Numbered from the stretch's first letter, positions 22,529 through 34,709 are shown. The stretch is 64,000 nucleotides of DNA from Rehmannia glutinosa (GCA_016081115.2 JABTTQ020000358.1:62001-126000); one strand, 5' to 3'. Numbers and translations: made by a program. The notes: generated by a model not told the origin, from the letters alone.

Positions 22529-23918
22529 AAAACCAATGGTTAGTAAGTACTATTTGGGGGGAAAGTATTTGTGTTAGGGAAAAAATAAGAATCCACATGC
22601 AATATAGTAATTAGCTACAGACACAGCATTTTGAAAATGAAATTACAGAAGAAATGGACCCTGAGAACTCCAAAAGACACTTTTCAATTAACAGTTGAGT
22701 TTTTGTTCTCTAAGATGCAGTTCGAGGATACCAGAACGAAATAAGGAAGCTGAGGTGGGATTGATAGGCAGGGTCTACACAATATTAAATTTTCTGTCGG
22801 ATGATGGGAAGGTGTATAAGAAGGTGTTAGTGGTTGGACTACTGTTAGGCGTGGAGTCAAATACACAATCGACCCATGGGACCATATTATAAAACAGAGA
22901 TATAGCTCTCTCACTCAATTAAATGCTTGAAAGTATTCTCTCTATATTATGTGATAATCATGTATTAATTTGGGCAAAGCTGTAGCAAAGAGGTATAATG
23001 GTAGGGATTGAGTCGAACAAGAAACATGAAATATTGATTAGATAAGACATTTAGTTTACATGAAATGAAACTTGAGTTAACATAAAGCAGTTCATTTAGT
23101 GCCTTACAGAATCAGTACAGAGTCATACATACAAGAAGAGATAAATAGAGTAGAGCAGTCATAGAAAATAAAGAAAGATGAGAGCGGATTTGGGTGGCCA
23201 AGGTTATATTTAAGAACTGATTGCATAGTCACTGGTATAAAATGTTACAAAGAAATTAACAACAGCATTACGAACACATTGCAAATTTAATTGAATTTTT
23301 TTAGCAACTTAAGAGATTTCATTCATTATTTGTTCAATATGAAGTTGCCCTGATATAGATGATGGTGATAAATAAAGTCCACTCCTTCTCTAACTTTTTT
23401 TGAGAGTAGAGTTCTTTTCCCCATTTGACATACTGCACTTGTTGCAACATGTTAGTGTTAGAAATAGGGCTTTTGTTTGTGATAATGATTATCAAATCCA
23501 CAGATAGTCGATAGCTCCAAAAGTTCTGTATCATCAATGTGGACATGTCCATATAACTGACTCTTGGTGAATCAATTCATAGGCATAGCTTGACTTGGAC
23601 ATCAGAAAAGACATATGTTTGTTTGGAATAGCTAAAGCAGCAATCATAAAAACCTTGAGTTGCTGGTTTCTGGCATTTTTAGGAGCCATTGAAGTCATCC
23701 TTTTCAAATTTGTGATCAGGGCATTAGGCATTTTTCAGTTCATACAGAAAAGCCCTCTTAACTAGCATCTCAGAATAAGACACAGATATAGCACTTCAGC
23801 AGCCCTCTTTAACCACTAGCTTCTAGACTACAGTAGAATGCATGTATGTTCTCTAATTGATGTTATGTGATACTACCACAAGTTGAATACATGCTGTCTG
23901 ATATCTTACAAAGGACAG
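22529..23918. other. Probable leader intron or upstream region of the Myb/SANT-like gene
   Basis: No supported coding region. The sequence just before the ATG at 23919 ends in AAAGGACAG, a usable acceptor, so this stretch may be an intron following a non-coding exon that ends at 22110. Short minus-strand frames at 23334-23731 show no domain. Confidence 0.35.
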
Positions 23919-24443
23919 ATGGCCAACCTACTACCACCATATATCGGACAAGGTGAGTTTTATTTCCTGAAGATGATCGCAGAGGAGATTGAAAAGGGAT
24001 ATAAGCCAGGTTCAACTTTCAAACCAGAAAGCCAGCTGTATGTTTTCACGAAGTTTCGTGCAGCATTTGGACCATTTTATCCAGATCGTTTTCTGAAGTA
24101 TAAAATCAAGCAACTTAAGAAAAGATACCAAGATTTCTCAGAACTGCTGAGCCAAAATGGAATTAACTGGAACAAGAAGAAGAATGTTGTTTACGGAAAT
24201 GAGAAACTGCTGAGGGAAAACTACAAGGTAAAACTGTTTGTTTCTCTCATTTATAATATCCCACTTCTTTCTCTTCCAATCTTAAGGAACAAGAGAGATT
24301 AAGGATTTTATGAGCATACGAATCAGCACATCTCATTAACCTATATATACTATGTTTCCTTTCAGGGCCGCTATGCGAAAGCTGGAGAGAAAAATTTTGA
24401 CCTCATGTGCCAAGTTTTTGAGAGTGGGGTTATGTTTGAGTAA
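23919..24443 (+). CDS. Small Myb/SANT-like DNA-binding domain protein
   Basis: Two exons, 23919-24227 and 24366-24443, joined in phase 0 (AAG/GT...AG/GGC), give 128 aa. The protein is a single Myb/SANT-like (Myb_DNA-bind_3 type) domain: FLKMIAEEIEKGYKPGSTF, then FTKFRAAFGPFYPDRFLKYKIKQLKKRY, DFSELLSQNGINWN and a short end NFDLMCQVFESG, the pattern found in many plant proteins with or without a transposase origin (Harbinger-associated Myb-like). Family role is DNA binding or partner of a nuclear complex; the target is unknown. There is no W in the usual first helix, and no nuclease or acidic tail. A non-ATG extension upstream to 23883 is not used here. It may be a truncated member of a larger family. 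Confidence 0.72.
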
Positions 24444-24765
24444 AGCAAACCAGATATCCGTATCTGATACTTTGGCCTTATCAAAATCGTGTGGACCTAT
24501 CCAATAATTTTCATGTTACGTTAAGTTCTCTTATCGTAAACACCAAATTATATCCACCCATTGCTTGGTGGTCTACACTCGCACATCCTCTTATCATTTT
24601 GCTTTCATCCTCTTATTGTTTTCTTTTTACAATATCAATCTTGTAATGGGACATGACTAGAGCAACTATCTCAATTCATCGTTGTCTCATGATATTTTTC
24701 ATGCAAGTGGAAAAACATATGATGATGATGATGGTTTCGGAATTTCATCTCATTTCTCCTTCGTA
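24444..24765 (+). other. 3' flank of the Myb/SANT-like gene
   Basis: T-rich sequence with likely polyadenylation signals. No gene is supported; the 86-codon frame at 24653-24913 runs into a LINE-like tail and is not a gene. Confidence 0.4.
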
Positions 24766-24943
24766 TGAAGGTTGCGGCAGGAAGGGCATCCGGCGTAAAA
24801 CTTTGCAACTTTGCTTTTTGCATGAATTTATAGTGTTAGATAATTTTAGACAATTAATTGACACTATAAACTTCATGCCACCGATCCCACACTGTGGGAT
24901 AAGGTGCAGTTGATGATAGTGATGATGATGATGATGATGATGA
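24766..24943 (+). mobile_element. RTE-type LINE 3' end (or RTE-mobilised SINE) with GAT tail
   Basis: The blocks GCGGCAGGAAGGGCATCCGG and GATCCCACACTGTGGGATAA, followed by a (GATGAT)n tail ending near 24943, are the typical 3' end of plant RTE-clade LINEs as I recall them. Between them a short hairpin (ATTTATAGTGTTAG... and ...ACACTATAAACTTC) interrupts the conserved sequence. Only the tail end is present. Confidence 0.6.
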
Positions 24944-26878
24944 AGAAATTACTTACTGCAAACATACATAAAAATGGAAAAGGGAAATGACAGTGAACCA
25001 GCAGTCGAAGATAAGAAACTAAATTGCGCCAAAATTTATTTCTCTATAGGCCTTATCAAAGTGATATGGATCCTATTATGTGTTCTTTTTTTCCTATGTG
25101 TGTCACGTACTAGGGATTAATTGATCATAAAGGAGAGTAGTATTGAGGGCATACAATAGGCCGCTGAGCTGCGGTGGTTCAGGATGACGGTGTTCTAGCA
25201 GGTTTTATAGTTACTTGAGTATCACTGGGATTAACAATTTACAGTTCACAGTTCAAAAATTGGATATTGTTCCTAAGAGAGAGATCAATCTTCAAACAAA
25301 GGTTTCAACTCTATTTGCGCATATTCAATTAAATCCTGGAAATTAGAGCGCCATATCTGTAAGTGTTTCAATCCAAAGGATAAATACCCAGGACCACATA
25401 CATAATAAACAAAAGATTAGGGAAAATTCCGGTCGAACCAAAATCGGAAATCAATTATACAGTCTTACCAGTTAGCGGCGGAAAGCGACTGTTTGGGAAG
25501 CAACAAAACTAACGCTCCGCCAGTCCGCCGCATCATGCGATGTGGCGTGGCGGCATAGTTTTATACATGAAAATATTATTTTCAGTTTGCCGAAGTGAAG
25601 ATTTCATATAGAGCTAAATATATTTGGTATTGATCGGGCTGGTTGGGCCTCATTTCACTTTTTACTAATTTATTGTCCACTACTAAAAGAAGTGCAGGCC
25701 GACCAGATATATTTTTTATGGAGAAATTACATAAAATACCCTTTCTTTTTGTATATAGTCTACAAAATACGATTCTATCACTTTTGTAATTATTTTTTTC
25801 TTTTGTATCTATTTTTTTTCATTTTTATGCTCCTGCATTTTTTTTAATTTTTTTTACGTTTTTTACGTTTTTTCATTGTTTCTTTGTTGTTTCAAAGTTT
25901 CAAAACAACGTCCACCTATTGTTTATGATATTTTTTGTTCATGTATTATTTTATACATTGTTTATATTATTTCTGTATTGTTCTATAATATTTTTAATGT
26001 TGTTCTAATAATTTTTTGTGGTTTCCATGTAGTGTTCAATGTGTAAATATAGTTTTTACCTATTTTTAAGCTTTTTTTATTCATGCTGTGTTTTTAATAT
26101 TTTTACTTTGTTTTTGAGTTGTTTCCATACATATTTTAATGTTGTTACGATATTTCTTTGTTGTTTCTATAAAATTTTCGATGTTTAAATACAATTTTTA
26201 TTTATTTTTAACTCTTTTTGCTCATATGGTATTTTCTATATTATTTACGGTTAGTTTTATATTTCTCACCGGGTTGTTTCCATGTTTTTTATGTTTTCAT
26301 GCATTGGATCAAAAATTGAATTGTGTCTTTTTAATCATGTTGTTTTTATAATATTTTTAATTAGCTTGATTTTAATATATATATTGTTTTATGTATATAT
26401 TCTTGATTTTTTATAAGGCTTCGAGTCTCAAATGGATTATTTAACGGAGGCAAAGAATATTTTTCACTAAAAATTTATTGAAAAAAACATGTTTGAAACA
26501 TGTTCGAAACAATCTTGAAACAACAGCGTAAAAAAAAAATTTTGGCAGGAGCATAAATTTGTGTAAACAAAGGGTGAAAGTGTAAATTTGTCCAAAAATA
26601 TCGAAAAACGTAAAAAACTGTCATAGTCTAAAAAAAATGGGACAATTGTGTCAAAATACTATTTTTAATGGGTATGACTTATGAGCCATGCCAATGGATT
26701 TGGGCTAACTTGCCGGTCTCAGGAAATCATCCGTGCTAGTCCTTGTTTGGCGTCCATTAAAAATGTTAGATTATTCATTTTGGTTAGTGATTTATGTGAA
26801 TTATTTATCAAATCAAGATTTTGATTTTTGATACACAGTTACATCCCTAAAAATTAACCTAGAGACTAGAGTTACATG
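24944..26878. other. AT-rich intergenic DNA with a local tandem duplication
   Basis: No gene is supported. From about 26000 to 26290 two roughly 145-bp units repeat in tandem (blocks TTGTGGTTTCC/TTGTTGTTTCT, then GTTCAATGTGTAAATA / TTCGATGTTTAAATA). A 70-codon frame inside is low complexity (Phe/Leu rich). Confidence 0.45.
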
Positions 26879-27533
26879 GGGATATTTTACAGTTTGACTT
26901 CTGCAAAACTGGGGCGGGTTAAAGGGGTTTTGATATATTATGTGTAGGCGCCACTTTTAAGGGCTCCTACTGCAATATTTTTTTTTTTTTTGTTCTGACA
27001 GAGACTGGCGCCTACTCCCTATTTTCTTTTTATTTTTTTTTTGAAGTTTTAAAAATTAATTTTAAATATTAAATAAATACATAATTTTTTGGATAACTAG
27101 AATGTGATATATTACGGAATAAAAACGCGATTACATAATAAAGCGACAACACATATTCGAATATATTACAAATAAGAATAAAAAGGGGAGTGTGTCTGTA
27201 AATTTCCCAATTATAATTTAGTGTAATCGGGTTTCACAAATACCCCACAAATATAATGTGTAGTTTTTTTTTTAATAATGTGTTGTACACTTTATTATGT
27301 AATCGCGTTTTTATTCCGTAATATATCACATTCTAGTTATCCAAAAAAAATGTGCATTTATTTAATATTTAAAATTATTTTTCAAAACTTAAAAAAAAAT
27401 AGGGAGTAGGCGCCAGTTTGACTAGCCCCTACTCTGTCAGGAAAAAAAAAACAATGCAGTAGGTGCCCTTAGAAGTGGCGTCTACAAAAAATTGTAAGGG
27501 CGCCTGCATTTGCCACAAACTGTAAAATAACCT
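26879..27533. mobile_element. Fold-back Mutator-like element with 9-bp target duplication
   Basis: The ends GGGATATTTTACAGTTTG and CAAACTGTAAAATAACCT are inverted, and a 9-bp duplication AGTTACATG is exact (26870-26878 and 27534-27542). Inside, long arms at about 26946-27150 and 27285-27495 are near-perfect inverted repeats (GTAGGCGCC..., GGCGCCTACTCCCTATTTT, and the TAACTAGAATGTGATATATT block). Length 655 bp. No coding region. Confidence 0.85.
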
Positions 27534-27684
27534 AGTTACATGGATGTTTTTCTTCTACTTCTCTTCATGTTTTAAGTTATCGACATGGATTCTATAGAGA
27601 TTTCGGTGATAATAGATACTAAAACACTTCTTATATATTATGATAAACGTAATAGACCAAAACTCAATGTATAGTAAAGAAGAC

Positions 27685-28359
27685 TAGAGATGTTAAACGG
27701 GCTGCAGCCCATTGGCCCGACCCATTTAAATCGGGAAAAAAAAGAGGTTTTTGGCCGAATCATTTTGGCATGTTTAAATCCGGGCCTTTTTTGGCCCGGA
27801 CCGTTTAGCTCGAGGCTCATTATTTTAAATCTATTTTATTACATATTGCCTATTACTAAATATATTTTTTCAAACTCACATCTCCTTATCTTTAATAGAT
27901 TTAAATATATGATTTTTAAAAACCATGACTTATAGTCATATGAATATTTTTTTAAAAATAATATTATTTTTTTCATTTTATATGGGTATATATATTATAT
28001 AATGCTATCTTTTATTATTATGGTTTATTTTTAAATTTTAGATCATGAAATATTTAATTTTTATAATTTACGTTAATGCATGCAATATAGTTATAAACTA
28101 TGCAAGATTTTTTTATAATGAATACTTTAACTTAACATGTTAAACTTAAACGTTGTATATGTTCGAGTTTAAACTTTTAGATTTAAATTATAACTTTTAA
28201 TTTTTTTGACTCATAGCCCGATAGTGGTCCGTTTAGCCCGAAGCCCGCTAGGGTTAGGGCTAGGTTCACAATAATGCTTGGATTTGATAGTGGTTCATTT
28301 AGCGAAGCCGTTAGGGGCTGGCTCCAATAGGCTGCTAAGGTCAACCCGTTTAACATCTA
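27685..28359. mobile_element. hAT-like MITE (TAGAGATGTTAAACGGG family)
   Basis: The inverted ends are TAGAGATGTTAAACGGGC and ...ACCCGTTTAACATCTA, with subterminal GGCCCGACCC/GGGCTAGG motifs. A 10-bp direct repeat TAAAGAAGAC flanks it (27675-27684 and 28360-28369); the first 8 bp could be a hAT duplication if the element starts two bases earlier. Length 675 bp, AT-rich core. Confidence 0.75.
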
Positions 28360-28506
28360 TAAAGAAGACATGGTCAAACGAGTGTTGGACAAGCTAATAT
28401 ATATGTATTTTAAACTATAGCCTATAGTTCAAACGACCATGCATATAATTTCAACCGCAGTCCGGTCGTTCGGGTTCGAACTACCGTCCATGTAGTTTAA
28501 ACTAGA

Positions 28507-28757
28507 TGTGGTAATTTCTGACACGATACGATAACTCCGCACGAACCCGACCTGAAGTACTGAGAGAAACCTGAACACGGACACGAAAAATCCTAATATA
28601 AATACGACTAATATGAATCTAACATGATGTTATCGTTGGACTTAAAACATAGTATTCTAACATTTTACTATTTTTTTTTTATGTATTTTCAATATAAACC
28701 AAATTTGGCTTACAGTTGAATACGAGCACGACCGATTGACACAAATTGACACCAATA
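28507..28757. mobile_element. Degraded hAT-like MITE (TAGGGGTGTCAAT family)
   Basis: TGTGGTAATTTCTGACACGATACGATAAC at the left (abridged: GTAATTTCTGACACGA) and GATTGACACAAATTGACACC at the right are degraded ends of the family at 19124. The core is A/T-rich. No target duplication is clear. Confidence 0.5.
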
Positions 28758-28881
28758 GCTTAAACGATTGGGGTATTTTAGATATTTATATAATAAAAAG
28801 GTCATAAAGCCAGCAGTAGCAGCGTGGAGATCATTGATGCAGCTGATGCAGTCAAGAAGGCTGAGCTGAAATCAACGCTTA

Positions 28882-29760
28882 GAGCATCCACAATGCATTA
28901 GTTCAAGTTCAAGATATAGAACTTGAACTTTTTTTACTCCACTATGAAGAGTTCAAAAAAGTTTAAGTTCATAAAATTAGTTTAATATGTTGAACTCGGT
29001 TCAAGTTTTATATAACACGCCCAAAAAAGAGAACAAATTATTGCGTTTGGTGCACGCAAAAATTTCATTGGCGCGTACAATGTATTCTCCCATAAAAGCA
29101 AGGGAGGCAGTGGGCCCAGTGTCTGCCACTGCCTTTGTACCTTTTCAAAAAATAAATTGGATGTTTTCTTTTCATTTGTTTTATGTTGAATGACCATTTG
29201 TAATTATTTTGAATTGGTCTTGTGACCTTTTTCTACATTCCAGTCCTTAATTTTTTTTTTCTTGAATTGGTCTTGTGACCCTTTTTCTACATGGCAACCC
29301 TTAATTTTTTTTTTCTGAAACAACATTGCAGCCCCTTTTTTTTTTAGAAAAAATAAATTGTAATTTTGACCGTTTTGCTGCAAAATTTAATTTTTTTGAC
29401 TGTTAATAAAAAAATTATTAGCCTCAAATCTTTATTCTAATGATAATTTTATAACCCTAAAATATTTTTTATAATTTTAATATCATGAAAATTAAATTAG
29501 TTACACTAGGGATTTTGTTAAACAATGATACACAAAAACAACAAAAAGTACATATAGTTTCATTAGTGATTTTATTGAAAATTATACACGAAAAATACAA
29601 AATATAAATATGATTTGATAATGAGACCCATTTTTTAACCTTGAACTTAAACTTACCATTGTGAATATAGGTACTAATTTAGTTCAAATTCATATTTTGT
29701 TGATGCAGCATTTAAAGGACCCACAAAAACTTGAACTTACACCTACAATTGTGGGTGCTC
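28882..29760. mobile_element. Terminal-inverted-repeat element, GAGCATCCACAATG family
   Basis: The ends GAGCATCCACAATGCA and ...AATTGTGGGTGCTC are inverted repeats, with a second inverted block of CAAGTTCAAG/CTTGAAC next to each end. Length about 879 bp. Flanks TTA and TCA do not give a secure target duplication, so the superfamily is left open. A tandem 57-bp duplication (GAATTGGTCTTGTGACC...) lies at 29211-29325. Frames inside, such as 29661-29951, are not genes. Confidence 0.65.
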
Positions 29761-29999
29761 TCAAAGAGTCCCTAGTGATGCATGAGCAATCCTTGCTCCG
29801 TGGTCTCGGAGAATCTTCTATCCAAATTTCTCCAACCCCGGCTATTCTTGAAACGGTGAGGTCTATCGCAGCAACAACCCCACAAAAATATTTGAACCTT
29901 TTGAAAAATGTTATCCATGATAATTATTCTAAAGTTTTATTCTCTTATTAATCAAAACCATCACCACTTATTATCATGTATTACAAAATAGAAATGCCC

Positions 30000-31551
30000 T
30001 CAGAGGCGAACCCCTCTCATGGCCATGGTGATCATCGGATTAACCTTACTGTAACCCCCATCCACCACCATATTCAATCCACTCACATACTTCGACTCAT
30101 CGCTTCCCAGAAAAACCGCCGCCTCTGCAATATCATCCGTTTCAGCCACCACCCCCTTCAGATTCGACGCCGCAGCCACCCACTCCGCCGCCGCACTCGC
30201 GTCCACCGCCGCCCCCATGGCGTTTCCCAGCATCGGAGTCGGAATCAGAAAGGGGGAAACGCAATTGACTCGGATCCCGTGCTTCCCGAGCTCCAAACAG
30301 AGCTGATTCGTGAGCCCAATCACCGCGTATTTCGAGGACGCGTACGAGATCGGGAACTCGACAGCTGTCAGCGCGGACGCGCTCGAACAGAAAATGATGC
30401 TCCCCGTCTTCGCCGGTATCATCACGCGCGCCGCGTGCTTGGCGCCCAAAAACGCGCCGAAAACGTTGACGCCGAACACCTTCTCGAAGTGGCTCTTCTC
30501 CGAGTCGAGGACCGAGGTGTACTGCATCGGCACCGTGATTCCGGCGTTGTTGAACATGATGTCGAGCTTGCCGTGCTCGGAAACGGCGCCGTCGACGGCG
30601 TTTTTGACGTCGGATTCGTTGGTGACGTCACAGTGGACGTAGGAAATTGAGGGGAACTCTTTGGCGATGGCGTGGCCAAGCTCGTCCTGTACGTCGGCGA
30701 TGATGACTTTGGCGCCGTATTTGGCGAATAGCTTGGCCGTGGCCTCGCCGATCCCACTGGCGCCGCCGGTAATTAGTGCCACTTTCCCTTCTAGCCTGCA
30801 ATGTATATTGAAAGTTAAAAATTGAATGAAATAATTAGGGAAAATTGCAAAATTGATTGTATATGGAGGGTATTGAAATATTAGTCCTCTAGCTTTTGAA
30901 GTTGCAATTTTAGTTTTGTGACAATTTTGCTCTTTAGCAAAAATAACAATTCTAATCCTATAAATTTTAGGACTCGACACTTTTAGTCCTTTATTTTTTA
31001 TTTGGTAATTTCGGTCCTATTATTCAAAATAACAAATTTTGCCAAATTTGAATGTGTTTTTGTATTTTCATAATTAGGAATAATATATGTAAAATCCATA
31101 TTTCGGATTTTAATCCAGATTCATGAGTTTAAAATTCTTTCATCATTAGGCAATATATAGTATAGATGATAAATAATTTCAACTCAAAAAAATAAAATAT
31201 AGGCTCTGATAACATTTTATACTTGATCTTAAGTATATTGATTATTTTGCGGGCATTTTAAGAATAACTGAAATATTGAAATAGTCCTCAGGACCAAATT
31301 TGTACCAACTTAAAACTCATAAGACCAAATCTGCATAAATCTAAAAATTATGGGACTAAAATTGCAAAAAACACAAGACATACTGGACTAAAATCGCAAT
31401 TTCAATAGTTACATGACTAATATTGCAATATTCCTATAGATGCAAGACTAATTTTGTATTTTTCCCAAATAATTAAAGGTCGAAAAACAGAGAGAATGCA
31501 GAAAAAATAGTTTTATGTATATGCGTATAATTCAAATTACCTTTTCGCCAT
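30000..31551 (-). CDS. Short-chain dehydrogenase/reductase (SDR, secoisolariciresinol/xanthoxin dehydrogenase-like)
   Basis: Exon 1 is only 11 bp (31551-31541, MAK plus two bases) and exon 2 is 30795-30000, joined across AG/GT...AG/G to give MAKRLEGKVAL... and 268 aa, the normal length. The Rossmann NAD-binding motif TGGASGIG is at 13-20, Asp60 in HCDV, NNAG at 86-89, catalytic Ser near 142, and YASSK with Tyr155 and Lys159. The family (plant SDR110C type) oxidises alcohols of terpenoid, lignan or apocarotenoid substrates with NAD(P); candidates include isopiperitenol, borneol or xanthoxin dehydrogenases. The substrate cannot be read from the sequence. Exon 2 is GC-rich at third positions, unlike the AT-rich surroundings, which also opens long antisense frames. 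The intron holds a MITE. Confidence 0.92.
30838..31466. mobile_element. Mutator-like MITE in the SDR intron
   Basis: The inverted ends GGGAAAATTGCAAAATT and ...ATTTTGTATTTTTCCC extend for about 40 bp with mismatches. An exact 9-bp duplication AAATAATTA (30829-30837 and 31467-31475) flanks it. Length 629 bp, making up most of the 745-bp intron. Internal repeats read 'gactaaaattgca'-like on both arms. It is a different family from that in ABI5 intron 1 but has the same GGGA...TCCC style. Confidence 0.85.
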
Positions 31552-32670
31552 AAAATCAGTAGCTAACGAAGTAGAGCTCGTTTTTTCTGGGATAGGGTTG
31601 ATAAGTTATAAACACTCTTATTAGTGCAAAAGCAATATTACTTGTGATTTATAGGGCAGATTAGACAACTAGTCAAGGCAAAATAGTCTAAATAGGAATC
31701 AACGATAACAAATTTAAAATAAGTAGAAAATATAGTGGTTAGCTTTGTTCAACATTTATCAGCTGAAGATGGTAAAGTTATACTTTGACGGGCATAACAT
31801 TGCTAATTTAGTAATTTCTTTTCCTTGTTTTCATGTGAAAAACGGTTATTCAACGCACATGCAGCGAACCAAATTGGAATTAAGACTTATCCGGGTACAT
31901 TGAATTTTCTGTTGATTGTATTTTTTTCTTTTCAATGTTTTTTTTTTTTTTCATTTTTTGTATTCCATTTCTTCGTTGCTCTTTATACAATATCATGTTA
32001 ATTGTTATGTGTTAATGAGATATTTTTATAGAAAATTATTCAATAATACATATTTGTCCCGTAAAAGGTATAATAAAACTTTTAAAGTTTTATTTTCATT
32101 ATTAGAATGCAATTTCTGGTATTAAATTGCAAGCCTCTGCGTAAGACCAACTAGACATGCTCAAAATTCTAGTTATCAATGTAAGGAGTGGGGGGGGGGG
32201 GGGGTTAACTTGGACTTTTTATACTCATTAAGAAATATTTTTCCTCCATTGTGGATTTGAATGAGAAAATAACTCTCATGGTGCTTAATTATCTACAATG
32301 AGTATTTGTGTGCATATTTAGAAGCATTTATAAAGTAAAAGTTCATTTAGAAAATAAAACTTTTATTATGTAATTTTTTTTGAGTACATATCTTGAGAGA
32401 GAATTCGTGATGGGCTTTAAAAAGCTTAACCATTGAACCTCAAATTTTTGGTTTAGGCTTTGAAAGTCTTAACCACTTGACCGCTTTTTGATTCCCAATC
32501 ATAAAAGTCTTTTTACATTAAACATAAAACACATTCTAAGAAGGTGCGTTGACATTTAAATAGAAAGAAAAGAGATATAAAAAAAAAATTGTAGTAGAGT
32601 CCAAATAAAAGTAACGGAAATTGGCTTTGAAAGGTATTTTTCTCACTTTTATGGAATGATTTTTTGGAAA
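31552..32670. other. Intergenic DNA upstream of the SDR gene
   Basis: No gene is supported. The SDR promoter should lie at the left edge. A run of 15 G's at 32190-32204 stands out in the AT-rich context. A 69-codon frame at 31916-32125 is low complexity. Confidence 0.4.
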
Positions 32671-33075
32671 TATATATATAATAGTAGAAGTCCAGAACTT
32701 TTATTTTCCCATTTTTTTGCTTATATATTAGGAAATAATTGTAAACATTATAAATGATAATTATTATAAATTTTTATATTAGGAAAATATTATAAAAAAA
32801 TCATTGCAATTATATAAATTAGGAAAATATTATAAGAAAAGATTGTAAATGATATTCCTCCTTTATATGTATTAAATTAGGAAAATATCATAAATGGTTT
32901 CCTATTTTATATGTATAAAAATTAGGAAAATTATAAATATAATATATATAGATTTTAAAAATTATAATAGTATTTCTACTTTGTACCAAAAGTGAGTCTA
33001 CAGTATCAATTATATATATATGTATATATATAATATAGATTTTAAAAATTATAAATAGTATTTCACTATAATTGA
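32671..33075 (+). mobile_element. Helitron-like 5' terminal segment, copy A
   Basis: The start TATATATATAATAGTAGAAGTCCAGAACTTTTATTTTCCC and the repeated TTAGGAAAATATTATAA blocks match four other copies at 39.1-40.7 kb (abridged key: ATAATAGYAGAAGTCCRGAA). It ends in a TATAGATTTTAAAAATTATAAATAGTATTTCAC block that all copies share. It is cut at 33075 by another element's end. The type TCTATATA...start fits Helitron 5' termini, but no helicase is present. Confidence 0.5.
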
Positions 33076-33732
33076 CTAGTTTTTGACCCGTGCGATGCAC
33101 GGGATGTGAATTTGTGTTTTCTCGTTAAAAATTGGCTTCTCATAAAATTGCACAGGGCTTAATTTTTACATTTGGCCTACTGTATATTTATCATGTTCAA
33201 GTCTTTGATTAGCATCAACATGGAGCCAACTTTTTTTTTTTTTTTTAAGTTTGAAAGCTAATTGCTCATAAAATGATTTATGATATAAAAGTGAATTGTG
33301 TAAGAATGAATATGAACAATGTTAGCACATATATATATAGCACAACCATAAGGAATATTTACGGAAATAATTTTATAGACCAATGGAATGATTATAATTT
33401 ATGTTATTTCGTTTGATATATATCTATTTTTGAATAATAGTGTTTTTATCACTATATCAGTTCTAGTTTAACCACGATTTTGAAGATTGTGTATTTTAAT
33501 TTCTAAATTTTTTGTATTTAACTGTGCTTGTTATTGTATTAATATTTATATTAATTAATCATTATTCAATATTATATTATATGAACCAAAAAGCCTACAA
33601 TATTTATTCAATATTTTTTAAGAACCTTTCAATATTAAAACACAAACTAAATACGTCCATGCATTTTTTGATACCTTCCGACATTAGAACAAAGAACTTG
33701 GTGGAGAAATATTTAGATTCTTCAATCATTAT
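33076..33732 (-). mobile_element. Helitron-like 3' terminus with hairpin
   Basis: Read on the minus strand the border is CCCGTGCATCGCACGGG, a 7-bp stem with a 3-base loop, then TCAAAAACTAG next to a T. A hairpin closely followed by CTAG (CTRR) at an A/T target is the Helitron 3' end signature. The element would run rightward from 33076; its 5' end is not securely found because of later insertions. Sequence to 33732 is AT-rich and non-coding. Confidence 0.6.
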
Positions 33733-34709
33733 CAGGGCCGTTCCTATGTTTTATAGAGTCCGGTGCGAAAAAACATTTGGGGCCCTTTGTACTTATATAA
33801 ATAAAAATTAAAAATATATAATTAATCATTGTTACAAAAAAATAATTTCATTGATCAAAACATAAAATAATGAAAAATTATATATTTCAATTTCAACGTA
33901 TTCAATTTCATAAAAATATACAAAAGAGACATTTAGTGCCCCTCTTTGAATCTCGATGCACTCTCCACTAGTCTTCTTTTCTCATGTTTTTCATGTCTAA
34001 ATAGATATTTTCAAGTAGGAGACATTTGTAATTTTCTATTGATGAAAAAACACAATTTAATGTAAAATATTAAATACAAGTCCTCCATTGCATATGTTCT
34101 ACTTTACCGATATTTTTTTTAATAAAATAGAATAGACATTGAGAAGATAATGAAACTCTAAGATAGACATTGAAAAGATAATGAAACCCACAAAATATAA
34201 TAGGCATTGATACAATTAATACTAATGGAAAAATAGAAGAACTTAAGATAAAAAATTCTGAAAGTAAAAAAATATATTTGCTTGAGATTTGGATTAATAT
34301 TTTTTTGAAGATGAAGCATATGTATATGCCCATGCTTTTTTCCTTTTTCCTGTTTTTTTCTTTCTTTCTTGTCTATGTTTTTTTTGTGCCTCAAAAAAAT
34401 TTTTGTGCCTCAAGGCTCATTCTTTATCTGCTGTTTTGATTTGGAATTGAGTTGGGCCACAATTTGAGGTAAAAAAAAAAAGGAAAAAATTTTGCTGCGG
34501 TTGGAGTCGAAGTCATGACTTCAATGCGCATGAAAAGAGAGCAAACCACCAGGCCGCGGAGCATTATTGTAGTATTGTGTAGTCTTTATTGTACATAATT
34601 GCTTTCTAAAACATTCAAATTTTTAAAAAACAAATCCCGGGGTGGGGGCCCTCGCCGGAGGGGGGCCCTGTGCGGCGGCGCCGCCTCGACCGCCCCTGGG
34701 ACGGGTCTG
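33733..34709. mobile_element. hAT-type element with 8-bp target duplication
   Basis: An exact 8-bp duplication ATCATTAT flanks it (33725-33732 and 34710-34717). The left end CAGGGCCGTTCC and the reverse complement of the right end, CAGACCCGTCCC, are imperfect inverted repeats of the CAGGG type. Length 977 bp. GGGGCCC blocks near both ends contrast with the AT-rich core. No transposase is visible, so it is non-autonomous. Confidence 0.8.
34495..34564 (-). repeat. tRNA-like segment inside the hAT element (possible SINE relic)
   Basis: On the minus strand CGCGGCCTGGTGGTTTGC resembles a tRNA A-box arm, and ATGACTTCGACTCCAACC about 30 bp further resembles a B-box arm (GGTTCGANTCC). The acceptor stem does not pair properly, so it is not called a tRNA gene. 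Confidence 0.35.

Noticed and set aside
24900..24945. GAT repeat as an independent microsatellite
   Set aside because: It is better explained as the tail of an RTE-type retroposon given the conserved blocks before it.
25720..26690. Possible long Mutator-like element with GGAGAAATTACATAAAATACC start
   Set aside because: No matching inverted right end or 9-bp duplication could be found.
29976..30650. 224-codon plus-strand frame over the SDR gene
   Set aside because: It is antisense to the GC-rich SDR exon, Arg/His-rich, and has no domain; the minus-strand SDR motifs are unambiguous.
31916..32125. 69-codon Phe-rich frame
   Set aside because: Low-complexity translation of T-rich DNA.
34495..34564. 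A functional tRNA gene
   Set aside because: Box-like arms exist but the acceptor and other stems do not pair, and it is inside a hAT element.
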